A program made the translations under genes and the position numbers. The notes beneath the pieces are model-generated. The model made no database searches. It was not told where the DNA came from and was given only the letters and a program-made list of their open reading frames with translations. DNA of 64,000 nt from CBDDFN01 sp965227065 (GTDB lineage Bacteria > Pseudomonadota > Alphaproteobacteria > SPJN01), in NCBI GenBank assembly GCA_965227065.1, contig CBDDFN010000003.1, forward strand, positions 1 through 64,000, given 5' to 3'. Shown here piece by piece: positions 18,350 through 26,968 of this stretch. How positions within the stretch are numbered: the stretch's first letter is position 1; each line of letters opens with the position of its first letter.

Positions 18350-18690
18350 TCAGCAGCGGCTTTCATTTGCGGCAACGAAAGCTGAACCATGCCTTCAACC
18401 ACGCGCACCGCGCGGGTTTGCACCCGGCCTTCGTCGGCGCCCTGGGCCTCGCCGCTTTCAAAAGCAATCACCCAATTGTGCAGCGGGCAAGTGACCGACT
18501 TGCCATGAACGATCCCCTGGCTGAGGGGGCCTTTCTTGTGCGGGCATTCATCATCAAGCGCAAAAACCTCATCATCAATGGTACGGAAAACCGCGACACA
18601 GCCCGCGCCTGTTTTGACAACGCGCGCACCGCGCTGGGGGATGGCATTGACGGTACAGACTTCAAGCCAGACGAATTGATCGGCACTCAT
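18346..18690 (-). CDS. nirD: Nitrite reductase (NADH) small subunit
   Basis: A 114-aa NirD with a Rieske-type fold. Unlike many NirD proteins it keeps a full Rieske ligand pattern: Cys49-Pro-His51 and Cys68-Pro-Leu-His71, so it may bind a [2Fe-2S] cluster. It is translationally coupled on both sides, with ATGA overlaps to nirB upstream and nasA downstream. It partners NirB in reducing nitrite to ammonium. Confidence 0.93.
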   Translation of the reverse strand: MSADQFVWLEVCTVNAIPQRGARVVKTGAGCVAVFRTIDDEVFALDDECPHKKGPLSQGIVHGKSVTCPLHNWVIAFESGEAQGADEGRVQTRAVRVVEGMVQLSLPQMKAAAE

Positions 18691-21140
18691 TCGGCAGCCT
18701 CCAAAATACGGATGGGGGCGAGCGGGTTGAACTCATGCGCCTCGCCGCCCTGGGCGCGCTCCGCCCATGGATCGGTTTGCATAAATTGCTGTGAATAGAC
18801 GAAGCGGTCGTAGTAGCTGCGCCGCGCCTCATCATCGCCGGTCAGAACTTCGCGGATGTGTTCCACACCGACTTTGTCGGCCCATTTGTAAATCCGGTCG
18901 AGATAGACGGCCTGTTCGCGATACATCTGCATCAGCGCGCCGGTATATTCCATCACCTCATCTTCGGTGGCGACGGTCACCAGCTTTTCAGTGCCTTTAA
19001 TATGCATGCCTGCTGCGCCAGCAAAGTGAATTTCGTAGCCTGAATCCACACACACAACGCCGATATCCTTGCAGGTCGCTTCGGCGCAATTGCGCGGACA
19101 GCCTGAAACTGCAAGCTTGACCTTATGGGGCGTCCATGAGCCCCACAGGAACTTCTCAAGTTTGACGCCAAGCCCGGTGGAATCCTGCGTGCCAAAGCGG
19201 CACCAGTCAGTCCCCACACAGGTTTTCACCGTCCGCAGGCCCTTGGCATAGGCGTGGCCGGAGACAAGGCCCGCTTTGTTGAGGTCTCCCCAGACGGCGG
19301 GCAATTGCTCCTTTTTCACGCCCAGCAGATCAATGCGCTGTCCGCCGGTGACCTTGACGGTGGGGATGTCATATTTGTCGGCAACATCGGCAATGGCGCG
19401 CAGCTCATCTGGCGTGGTGATCCCGCCCCACATGCGCGGCACGACCGAATAGGTCCCGTCTTTCTGGATGTTGGCGTGAACCCGCTCATTGATAAAGCGC
19501 GACTGGGCATCGTCGCGATACTCGCCGGGCCAGGCGCACAACAGATAATAGTTGAGCGCGGGGCGGCATTTGGCACACCCGCATGAGCTTTTCCATTCCA
19601 TGGCCTGAAACACTTCATGCAGGCTTTTCAGCCCGCGCGCCACAATCGCGCGCCGCACATCGTCATGGGAGTAATCGGTACAGCCGCACATCGGCTTGGG
19701 CGCGTTGGCATCAAAGCCATCACCCAGCGATGTGGCGAGCAATCCTTCAACCAGTCCCGTACATGACCCGCATGAGGCTGAGGCTTTGGTGACCGCCCTC
19801 ACCTCATCAAGGCTCGACAAGCCATTGTCGATAATCGCGCTGGTGATTGCCCCCTTGCACACGCCGTTGCAGCCACAGATTTCTGTGTCATCGGGCCACG
19901 CTGCAACGGCCGCCATAGGGTCAAGGGCTGCGCCCCCGGCAAAGGCGGGACCAAAGATCAGAGTGTCGCGATCCTCGCTTAAGTCAGCCTTGTCCTTGAG
20001 TTGCTGGAAGAACCAGGCGCCATCGCCGGTGTCGCCATACATGACAATGCCGACAAGCTTATTGTCTTCAAGCACAAGGCGTTTATAGACGCCGCGTGCG
20101 GCGTCACGCAGGACGATTTCCTCACGCGCCTCACTTTGTGCAAAATCACCAGCGGAAAACAGATCCACGCCCGTGACCTTGAGCTTGGTCGAGGTGACAG
20201 AGCCCTGATAGGCTGCGCCGGCATCACCGGCAAGTTGGGCGGCAATCACCTTGGCCATGTCGTAAAGCGGGGCGACCAGCCCGTAGCACTGACCGCGATG
20301 TTCCACACATTCCCCGACGGCATAAATGTCGGGGTCGGATGTTTCCATTGCATCATTGACCTGAACGCCGCGGCCAACCTCAAGCCCTGCCTCTTTGGCC
20401 AGTGCGGTGCTGGGCCGGATACCAACCGCCATACAGACCAGATCGGCTTCCAGCTCGGTTCCATCTTCAAGCAGCACACCTGCCACCCGGCCCGTCCCCA
20501 AAATTTCCTTGGTATTGGCCTGGGTGATCACATCAATGCCGCGCCGCTTGATCTCGGCTTCCAGCAAATGACCGGCGGCCTCATCCAGCTGGCGTTCCAT
20601 CAGTGTCGGCATCAGATGCAGCACAGTGACATCCATGCCCTGCATCTTCAGGCCCGCCGCCGCTTCAAGTCCCAGAAGTCCGCCTCCAATCACCACGGCC
20701 TTACCGCCTTTTTGCGCCTGTGCCAGCATGGCATCGACATCATCAAGATCGCGATAGCTCAACACGCCCTCAAGATCATGACCGGGCACCGGAATGATGA
20801 AGGGGTTGGACCCGGTGGCGATGATGAGCTTGTCATAGACCGCCTCTGTCCCGTCTTCGGCCCGCACACGCTTGGCGGCGCGATCAATTGCGGTGACCCT
20901 CTTGCCTTTGTGCAGCGTCACATGGTGGTTGGCATACCAGCCCTCATCATGAATGATGATGTCTTCATAGGCCTTCTCGCCCGACAAGACCGGCGACAGC
21001 ATGATACGGTCATAATTGACGCGCGGTTCGGCATTGAAAATGGTGACGTCAAAGCCGTCAGGGTCGCGCTTGAACAGCTCCTCCAGCGCGCGGCCCGGCG
21101 CCATGCCATTGCCGATAACGACCAGTTTGGTGTGTGCCAT
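18687..21140 (-). CDS. nirB: Nitrite reductase (NADH) large subunit
   Basis: About 817 aa. Order of domains: FAD/NAD(P)H-binding (KLVVIGNGMAPGRALEE at the N-terminus), a BFD-like [2Fe-2S] pair of segments (ICGCNGVCKGAI and SASCGSCTGLV), and a C-terminal sirohaem/[4Fe-4S] reductase domain with TCVGTDWCRFG and SGCPRNCAEATCKD supplying the four Cys. It reduces nitrite to ammonium with NADH. The start is ATG 21140 (or 21143, adjacent ATGs after GGGGA); a longer frame to 21215 has no ribosome site. It is 10 bp downstream of the porin gene. Confidence 0.95.
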   Translation of the reverse strand: MAHTKLVVIGNGMAPGRALEELFKRDPDGFDVTIFNAEPRVNYDRIMLSPVLSGEKAYEDIIIHDEGWYANHHVTLHKGKRVTAIDRAAKRVRAEDGTEAVYDKLIIATGSNPFIIPVPGHDLEGVLSYRDLDDVDAMLAQAQKGGKAVVIGGGLLGLEAAAGLKMQGMDVTVLHLMPTLMERQLDEAAGHLLEAEIKRRGIDVITQANTKEILGTGRVAGVLLEDGTELEADLVCMAVGIRPSTALAKEAGLEVGRGVQVNDAMETSDPDIYAVGECVEHRGQCYGLVAPLYDMAKVIAAQLAGDAGAAYQGSVTSTKLKVTGVDLFSAGDFAQSEAREEIVLRDAARGVYKRLVLEDNKLVGIVMYGDTGDGAWFFQQLKDKADLSEDRDTLIFGPAFAGGAALDPMAAVAAWPDDTEICGCNGVCKGAITSAIIDNGLSSLDEVRAVTKASASCGSCTGLVEGLLATSLGDGFDANAPKPMCGCTDYSHDDVRRAIVARGLKSLHEVFQAMEWKSSCGCAKCRPALNYYLLCAWPGEYRDDAQSRFINERVHANIQKDGTYSVVPRMWGGITTPDELRAIADVADKYDIPTVKVTGGQRIDLLGVKKEQLPAVWGDLNKAGLVSGHAYAKGLRTVKTCVGTDWCRFGTQDSTGLGVKLEKFLWGSWTPHKVKLAVSGCPRNCAEATCKDIGVVCVDSGYEIHFAGAAGMHIKGTEKLVTVATEDEVMEYTGALMQMYREQAVYLDRIYKWADKVGVEHIREVLTGDDEARRSYYDRFVYSQQFMQTDPWAERAQGGEAHEFNPLAPIRILEAAE

Positions 21141-21150
21141 CATCAGTCCC

Positions 21151-22371
21151 CTATTTGCCCGACAGGCTGATGGTGAACTCGATCCAGAACTTGTTCCGGT
21201 CGGTTGCAAAGCCATCGGTTTCGTAGATTGCGTATTTGCTAATCAGGCCGAACCGGCCTTTCTTGAGCACCAGCACGGCATCAAACTCATCGCCATAGTC
21301 GGCGCTGGTCTCTTCGGCGCTAAAAAAGTGATAGGCGCCCGCGACCTTGATCAGATCAAGCCAGCCGGCTTTTTTGATCACATAAGCCGCCTTGAGATAG
21401 ACATCATCAAGCCCCGCTGCGGGGGTGCCCAGAAACACATCGGCAAAGCCGTTAAATTTGTGCAGCGTCGCCAAAGGGGTTGTGAAGGCCTTGGTGCCAT
21501 CGCCGCCCAGCATTTCATAGCCCGCGCCGATGCTTGCGCCCTTATAGGCATACTGACCTTCAACCATGGCGTAGTTGACCGAATAGCCGGTGGGCTGATT
21601 GCCAAAATCACTTTGATGCGCGTAAGAGCCGCTCAGCGTGAAGCCGTCTTTCTTGGCGGTGACGAGAAAGCCGTAAGTCTGCGAGCTGAGCGCAGCAGCA
21701 TTATCGAAATCAAGCAGATAGGCAAAGCCCGTCAGGCTGGCATCGACAAAATCAACCGGCAGCTTGGCCTTGGCATTGATCAGCCAGCTATCGCTTTCAA
21801 ACCGGCCCATAGGTGAGTCATCGCCGAAGATACGGTTGATCTGATCAAGATAGGACACATCAAGCGTCAGCCCCTCGACCGATTTGTTGATCACCCGGAT
21901 CGCATCAAAGGTCTGTTCGTTCTGACGCCAGCCGACATTGCCAACAAAGCGCACATTGTCGAGCTTGATGCGCTGACGGCCGAAGATGAGCTTGGTGTCC
22001 GGCAAGCTGGTGTTCATCAGCTGAATGCGGTTGAGCTCGGTGGCATTGGGGTCGGGCACCACCGGATAGCCAGTCTTGCCATTGAGGGTGGAATTAAAGT
22101 CCCCGGCAATATCGCCAATATGTTCAAAATCAATCAGGAACTGGGTGTCATAAAGCTCGCCCGTGACGAAGCCTGCGCGAATGCGGTAGGTCAACGCATT
22201 GGCGCGGTCGGCAAAGCCGTCCTGATGCACACGTTCATAGCGCAGACGGAAGTCTGCAAGAATTTTTGAGCTGTTGATCGCGGTATCAAGCGAGGTGTTG
22301 GTGGCAAGGGCCGGGCCTGCCAGAAGTGACAATCCCAGAGCCAAAGATGACAAACGTTTAGACATAGACAT
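21151..22371 (-). CDS. Outer-membrane porin, alginate-export-like family, in the nitrate operon
   Basis: A 406-aa protein with a signal peptide (LALGLSLLAGPALA) and a beta-barrel pattern of alternating strands, such as ADFRLRYERVHQDGFADRAN, KLIFGRQRIKLDNVRF and LISKYAIYETDG, matching the alginate_exp-like barrel family. It has no alginate context; it lies between the nitrate ABC ATPase and nirB, so its probable job is outer-membrane passage of nitrate or nitrite. GAAGGA precedes ATG 22371; a second ATG is at 22365. The 91-bp gap upstream holds two small stems but no clear terminator. Confidence 0.8.
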   Translation of the reverse strand: MSMSKRLSSLALGLSLLAGPALATNTSLDTAINSSKILADFRLRYERVHQDGFADRANALTYRIRAGFVTGELYDTQFLIDFEHIGDIAGDFNSTLNGKTGYPVVPDPNATELNRIQLMNTSLPDTKLIFGRQRIKLDNVRFVGNVGWRQNEQTFDAIRVINKSVEGLTLDVSYLDQINRIFGDDSPMGRFESDSWLINAKAKLPVDFVDASLTGFAYLLDFDNAAALSSQTYGFLVTAKKDGFTLSGSYAHQSDFGNQPTGYSVNYAMVEGQYAYKGASIGAGYEMLGGDGTKAFTTPLATLHKFNGFADVFLGTPAAGLDDVYLKAAYVIKKAGWLDLIKVAGAYHFFSAEETSADYGDEFDAVLVLKKGRFGLISKYAIYETDGFATDRNKFWIEFTISLSGK

Positions 22372-22381
22372 GGCGTCCTTC

Positions 22382-22468
22382 AAAAAAACAGATGGTCGGG
22401 AAACCGCTCCCGAAAACTTGAAGGGCCGCCATTGACCCTTGGGGTGGCGCGTGAGTGTGGGCTCACGC
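22382..22468 (-). promoter_or_regulatory. Intercistronic hairpins between nrtCD and the porin gene
   Basis: GCGTGAG/CTCACGC (22449-22455 with 22462-22468) spans the nrtCD stop codon. Further on, CGGGA/TCCCG (22397-22401 with 22408-22412) is followed after 8 nt by seven T residues on the transcribed strand. The distance is too long for a classic terminator. The pair may protect the upstream transporter message or partly reduce read-through into the reductase genes. Confidence 0.35.
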
Positions 22469-24160
22469 CGCCTTGTGGTGGGGCTTCTCATATTCTTCAA
22501 GAAAGCCCAGAAGCTGTTCACGATATTTGTAGTAGTCGGGGTGATCGACCAGGGCGGCGCGGGTGCGCGGCCGGGGCAGATCAACCTCCATAACCTTGCC
22601 GACCTTGGCATTGGGGCCGTTCGACATCATGATCACCCGGTCGGCAAGCAAGATGGCTTCATCGACATCATGGGTGACACAGATCGCGGTGACCTGGGTG
22701 CGCTGCCAGACATCCATCAACACATCCTGCAATTCCCAGCGTGTGAGAGAATCGAGCATGCCGAAAGGCTCATCCAGCAGCAGGAATTTGGGCGACAGAG
22801 CAAAGGCCCGCGCAATGCCAACCCGTTGCTTCATGCCGTTTGACAGATCAGACGCGCGCTTGTGCATGGCATCGCCAAGCCCAACCCGGTCAAGATAATA
22901 TTCGATAATGTCGCGGCGTTCGCTTTCCTGCGCATGGGGGTAAACCCGTTCAACGCCCAGCGCGACATTGTCGTAAGCCGTCAGCCAGGGAAACAGGGAC
23001 GGCGCTTGAAACACCACGCCCCGGTCAGGCCCGGCTCCGGCAATCTCGCGCGCATCCAGCACGATACCGCCATCAGAAATCGGGTTGAGGCCGGCGGCCA
23101 TCGACAGCACCGTCGATTTTCCGCAGCCCGAATGGCCGATCAGCGAGACGAACTCACCCTTTTTGAGATTAAGGTCAAATCCGTCCACCACCGTCAGTGG
23201 CCCATCGGGCGTGTCATAGACTTTGGTGACATTGTAGAATTCGACGAATTTTTCGACATGCTTGAACTTGGCCTGCCCCGCTTCCTCCGCAATTTTGGGC
23301 AATGCGCGCGCTTCGGCGACGCTGGTCGACAGACCTTTTTCCATCGCTGTCAGCGGCACCACATCGGGCAGCGTCTTTTCCGCCCCGCCCGATTTGGCTG
23401 ATGCGCCAACATCCATCAGATAGGTAGTGATCGCTGCACGCAGGCGAATGAACTCCTCATCATGGTTCATCGCCATACGGTCACGCGGCCGCGCCAAAGT
23501 GACTTTGAAATCCGGCCCTAACGTCGCGCCAGGGCCGGGGTTGAGCGGGATGATGCGGTCAGCCATCAGCAAGGCTTCATCCACATCATTGGTGATCAGA
23601 ATGACGGTCTTTTTCTCGCGCCCCCAGATTTCGACGATCTCGTCCTGCAGATTGGCGCGGGTCAGCGCATCAAGCGCCGACAAAGGCTCATCAAGCAGCA
23701 GCATGCCCGGCTCAATCGCCAGCGCACGGGCGACATTCACCCGCTGGCGCATCCCGCCCGACAGTTCGGCGGGCTTGCGGTCTCGCGCATGGCCCAGCCC
23801 CACCATCTCGACAAAATGATCAACATGGGTGAGCTTACGCGCCTCATCCCAATCGGGAAAAACTGCATCGACGGCAAGCCTGACATTGCCTGTCACCGAC
23901 AGCCAGGGCATCAGCGAATAGTTCTGGAACACCACGCCGCGTTCGCGTGAGGCCCCCTTCACTGGCTTGCCCTCAAAGCTGACTGTTCCCTGATCGGGTT
24001 CAATCAGCCCGGCAATCAGTGAGATGAGCGTCGTCTTGCCCGAGCCTGAAAAGCCGACAATGGCGACAAACTCATTTTCTTCAATCTCAAGATTGATATC
24101 GTTCAGCACGACATCATCGCCATAAGATTTCGAAACATTTTTGAGGCTTAGAACACTCAT
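22463..24160 (-). CDS. nrtCD: Nitrate ABC transporter, double ATP-binding protein (NrtC/NrtD fusion)
   Basis: A 565-aa protein made of two complete ABC ATPase domains. The first has Walker A FSGSGKTT (residues 37-44), signature LSGGMRQRV and LLLDEPLSALD. The second, from about residue 305, has Walker A HSGCGKST, signature LSNGMKQRV and LLLDEPFGMLD. About 50 linking residues lie between. The two halves would form the nucleotide-binding dimer for NrtB. No substrate-binding domain like that at the C-terminus of cyanobacterial NrtC is present. ATG 24160 follows AGAGG and lies 4 bp from the nrtB stop. Confidence 0.92.
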   Translation of the reverse strand: MSVLSLKNVSKSYGDDVVLNDINLEIEENEFVAIVGFSGSGKTTLISLIAGLIEPDQGTVSFEGKPVKGASRERGVVFQNYSLMPWLSVTGNVRLAVDAVFPDWDEARKLTHVDHFVEMVGLGHARDRKPAELSGGMRQRVNVARALAIEPGMLLLDEPLSALDALTRANLQDEIVEIWGREKKTVILITNDVDEALLMADRIIPLNPGPGATLGPDFKVTLARPRDRMAMNHDEEFIRLRAAITTYLMDVGASAKSGGAEKTLPDVVPLTAMEKGLSTSVAEARALPKIAEEAGQAKFKHVEKFVEFYNVTKVYDTPDGPLTVVDGFDLNLKKGEFVSLIGHSGCGKSTVLSMAAGLNPISDGGIVLDAREIAGAGPDRGVVFQAPSLFPWLTAYDNVALGVERVYPHAQESERRDIIEYYLDRVGLGDAMHKRASDLSNGMKQRVGIARAFALSPKFLLLDEPFGMLDSLTRWELQDVLMDVWQRTQVTAICVTHDVDEAILLADRVIMMSNGPNAKVGKVMEVDLPRPRTRAALVDHPDYYKYREQLLGFLEEYEKPHHKAA

Positions 24161-24164
24161 CACC

Positions 24165-25313
24165 TTACCTCTTGTCCGAGAAGGTGAAGGCCGCTTGCAG
24201 CGTGTGCATCACGCGATCAAGCGCAAAGCCGATCATACCAATGGTCAAGACAGCCACCATGATGCGGGCGAGCGAATTAGACGAACCGTTCTGGAATTCA
24301 TCCCAGACAAATTTGCCAAGGCCGGGGTTCTGGGCAAGCATTTCAGCCGCAATCAGCACCATCCAGCCGACACCCAGTGACAGGCGCAATCCCGTAAAGA
24401 TCAGCGGCAAGGAACTTGGGATGACAATCTTGAAAATCTTGTCGCGGGATTTGAGCTGTAAAACCTTCGCGACATTGAGCAAATCCTTGTCAATCGAGCT
24501 GACCCCATGGGCGGTGTTGATCAAGGTCGGCCACAACGAACACAGAGTGACGGTGATCGCTGAAATCACGAAGCTTTTGGGCAGCGCTTCAACCGGCGTG
24601 AGATAAAGCGCCGAGACAACCATGGTCACGATCGGCAGCCAGGCCAGCGGCGAAACCGGCTTAAAAATCTGGATCAGCGGCGACATCGCAGCATTCACTG
24701 TCGGCGACAGGCCGCAGAAAATACCGAGAGGAACCGCAATCAACGTGGCAATCAGAAAACCGAAAAACACGGTTTTGAGGGAGGTGAAAATCTGGTCGAT
24801 ATAGGTCGGCTTGCCGGTAAAGACTCGTTCCTTCACCCGGTCGGCCATGCCGTTTTCGATCAGCTTGGCATTGCGCGCATCCTGACGCTCGTAAAATGTC
24901 GCCTCTTTGTCGCGCATCCGGTCATGATCATCCATCAGCGCGCCGAACTGTTCCCACACCGCAACCGGACCCGGTATCTGGCCCAGGCTTGTTTCCACAC
25001 GGGATGCGCCGCCCGACCACGCAGCAAGGAAAATGCCGATGGCCAGAAGCGGTATGCCAAGCACGCGCCACAGCTCAATCATCTGTTTTCTGGGGTCTTC
25101 CCCGCGCGCAAGCTTGTAGAGCGGCTCAACAAACGCAAAGCCGATCAAAGCGAGAAAGCCCACAAGCTTTTGAAATCCATCAGCCATCATGGCGAGAGCC
25201 TGAATTGGTTCTTTCTTGGGTTCAACAGCAAGGGGGGTGACGGTTGCGGGTTCCTTGGAGGGTGCCGGCGCACCCTCCTCGAAATCCAGTGTCTTTGCGG
25301 TTGCGGTAGTCAT
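24165..25313 (-). CDS. nrtB: Nitrate ABC transporter permease
   Basis: A 382-aa inner-membrane permease of the NrtB/SsuC (BPD_transp_1) type. A long cytoplasmic and periplasmic N-terminal part (about residues 1-175) is followed by the six-helix core with VFFGFLIATLIAVPLGIFCG, WLPIVTMVVSALYL and the coupling loop around LTGLRLSLGVGWMVLIAAEM. ATG 25313 with AAGGA 8 bp upstream is preferred over the TTG two codons earlier. It sits between nrtA and nrtCD with gaps of 11 and 4 bp. Confidence 0.92.
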   Translation of the reverse strand: MTTATAKTLDFEEGAPAPSKEPATVTPLAVEPKKEPIQALAMMADGFQKLVGFLALIGFAFVEPLYKLARGEDPRKQMIELWRVLGIPLLAIGIFLAAWSGGASRVETSLGQIPGPVAVWEQFGALMDDHDRMRDKEATFYERQDARNAKLIENGMADRVKERVFTGKPTYIDQIFTSLKTVFFGFLIATLIAVPLGIFCGLSPTVNAAMSPLIQIFKPVSPLAWLPIVTMVVSALYLTPVEALPKSFVISAITVTLCSLWPTLINTAHGVSSIDKDLLNVAKVLQLKSRDKIFKIVIPSSLPLIFTGLRLSLGVGWMVLIAAEMLAQNPGLGKFVWDEFQNGSSNSLARIMVAVLTIGMIGFALDRVMHTLQAAFTFSDKR

Positions 25314-25324
25314 ACTCAAAATCC

Positions 25325-26698
25325 TTACTCGTCAACCAACTCGCCGTCTTTAAGCCCGATGGGGAACTGGGCCAGATAGGCGTTGGGTTTGGTGCCATCA
25401 AAGGTGATGTTGTCGATGAATTCGGTTTGCGGGGCTTTGAAGCCGTCGGTTCCGAAGGGGAAGTCTTCCTTTTCGGCCTTGCCCTCATCGATCAGCATCT
25501 GCGCGGCGGTCAAATAGACGTCGGGACGGTAAACTTTCTTGGCGACATCCATGTACCAGCTGTCGGGCTTGCTTTCAGGAATCTGGCCCCAGCGGCGCAT
25601 TTGCGTCAGGTACCAGATTGCGTCGGAATAATAGGGATAGGTTGCGAAATAGCGGAAGAACACGTTGAAGTCGGGAACATCGCGCTTGTCGCCCTTTTCA
25701 TATTCAAAGGTACCGGTCATGGAATTGGCGATCACCTTCGCATCGGCGCCGACATATTCAGACCGCGACAGAATTTCCACCGCCTCTTCACGATTGGCAT
25801 TGTTGTTTTCATCAAGCCAGATGGCTGCCCGGATCAGTGCCTTGACGAACAGAATATGGGTGTTGGGGTTGGCCTCCGCCCACTCCTTGGACACGCCATA
25901 GACTTTCTCAGGATTGTTTTTCCAGATCTCATAGTCGGTGATCACCGGCACGCCGATGCCCATAAAGACCGCCTGCTGGTTCCACGGCTCGCCCACGCAA
26001 TAGCCGTAGATCGTGCCGGCTTCGAGGGTTGAGGGCATTTGCGGCGGCGGGGTCACCGACAGCAACGCATCAGCCTTGATCTGGCCGGTAATATCTTCGG
26101 TGCCGTAATAGCCCGGATGAATACCGCCCGCGGCAAGCCAGTAGCGCAGCTCGTAATTGTGCGTCGAAACCGGGAAGACCATGCCCATTTTGAAGGGCTT
26201 GCCTTCGGCGCGATAGGCTTCAACCACGGGCTTCAAAGCATCGGCCTTGATGGGGTGGACAGGCTTGCCGTCTTCGCCCAGCGGGATGTTTTTCTTCATT
26301 GCTTCCCACACGGCGTTCGACACGGTGATGCCATTGCCGTTCAGGTCCATCGAGAACGCGGTGATAATATCGGCTTTGGTGCCAAAGCCGATGGTGGCGC
26401 CCAGCGGCTGACCGGCCAGCATATGCGCGCCATCCAGCTCACCATCAATGACCCGGTCGAGCAGAACTTTCCAGTTTGCCTGGGCTTCGAGCGTGACGAA
26501 CAGGCCCTCATCCTCGAAATAGCCTTTCTCATAGGCGATGGCGAGCGGGGCCATATCGGTCAATTTGATAAAGCCGACCTTCAGCTCATCCTTTTCAGGG
26601 ATCAGCATTTCGGCGGCGGCCGGTGCGGTGAGCGTCAGCGCCGTCAAACCGATCGCGGCGCGCTTCAAAAATCTGGAAATCGAAAATGTGGTCGTCAT
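25325..26698 (-). CDS. nrtA: Nitrate ABC transporter substrate-binding protein
   Basis: A 457-aa CmpA/NrtA-family binding protein, first gene of the nitrate operon. An N-terminal signal (AAIGLTALTLTAPAAA) is followed by ELKVGFIKLTDMAPLAIAYE, GEPWNQQAVFMGIG and STHNYELRYWLAAGG. It captures nitrate or nitrite in the periplasm for NrtB/NrtCD. ATG 26698 is chosen because the signal peptide starts there; an in-frame ATG at 26719 would add seven residues. Its 175-nt leader carries the hairpins described at 26778-26873. Confidence 0.93.
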   Translation of the reverse strand: MTTTFSISRFLKRAAIGLTALTLTAPAAAEMLIPEKDELKVGFIKLTDMAPLAIAYEKGYFEDEGLFVTLEAQANWKVLLDRVIDGELDGAHMLAGQPLGATIGFGTKADIITAFSMDLNGNGITVSNAVWEAMKKNIPLGEDGKPVHPIKADALKPVVEAYRAEGKPFKMGMVFPVSTHNYELRYWLAAGGIHPGYYGTEDITGQIKADALLSVTPPPQMPSTLEAGTIYGYCVGEPWNQQAVFMGIGVPVITDYEIWKNNPEKVYGVSKEWAEANPNTHILFVKALIRAAIWLDENNNANREEAVEILSRSEYVGADAKVIANSMTGTFEYEKGDKRDVPDFNVFFRYFATYPYYSDAIWYLTQMRRWGQIPESKPDSWYMDVAKKVYRPDVYLTAAQMLIDEGKAEKEDFPFGTDGFKAPQTEFIDNITFDGTKPNAYLAQFPIGLKDGELVDE

Positions 26699-26777
26699 TT
26701 TAAGACGGGCTCCATCCATACTGAGCAATCAACACAAGCTTCATCCCCCAAAAGGGGCGAAACACAGCAGTGTGAGG

Positions 26778-26873
26778 GACGCTCTTTCGTCAGCCCGGTC
26801 ACTTCTCGCGCGGGTGCGGTGCGCGGGACCGGCATGTCCGTCTCCGGACGATGGAAAGCCCGTCTTTGGGCTT
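26778..26873 (-). promoter_or_regulatory. Candidate ANTAR (NasT)-binding leader RNA of the nitrate operon
   Basis: On the transcribed strand three short hairpins with six-base loops lie in order. P1 has stem AAGCCC/GGGCTT and loop AAAGAC (26873-26856). P2 has GTCC/GGAC and loop GGAGAC (26849-26836). A third has GACG/CGTC and loop AAAGAG (26791-26778). P1 and the third carry A at loop position 1 and G at position 4, the known ANTAR recognition rule; P2 has G at position 1. P1 would begin almost at the predicted transcription start. A classic terminator further down was not found. The NasT protein is encoded in this operon. Confidence 0.6.
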
Positions 26874-26880
26874 GGTCCAA

Positions 26881-26909
26881 TCAAGTCACAGCCGCAGCCC
26901 TACTGTCAA
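26881..26909 (-). promoter_or_regulatory. Predicted sigma-70 promoter of the nitrate operon
   Basis: A perfect -35 TTGACA (26909-26904), 17-bp spacer and weak -10 ACTTGA (26886-26881) would start transcription near 26874, directly at hairpin P1 of the leader. The weak -10 suits an activated promoter. Confidence 0.5.
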
Positions 26910-26924
26910 TGCGGATTTTGTTGC

Positions 26925-26943
26925 GGCGCACACTGATTGCGCC
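26925..26943. promoter_or_regulatory. Inverted repeat resembling an NtrC site upstream of nrtA promoter
   Basis: GGCGCA and TGCGCC are separated by 7 bp. It contains GCAC-N7-GCGC, one base from the NtrC core GCAC-N7-GTGC. It ends 16 bp upstream of the -35 box, a position where an activator could act. NtrC control would match a nitrogen-assimilation operon; the identity of the regulator is inference. Confidence 0.4.
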
Positions 26944-26968
26944 AAATTGAACTGATTTGTGTGATTTG

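Noticed and set aside
20001..21170. A 389-codon open frame on the plus strand inside nirB
   Set aside because: Antisense to an intact nirB with all cofactor motifs; no ribosome site or family pattern.
26738..26757. CCCC-TTTT-GGGG mini-hairpin in the nrtA leader as the NasT-controlled terminator
   Set aside because: The stem is only about four pairs, the Ts are in the loop and no T-run follows, so it is not called a terminator.
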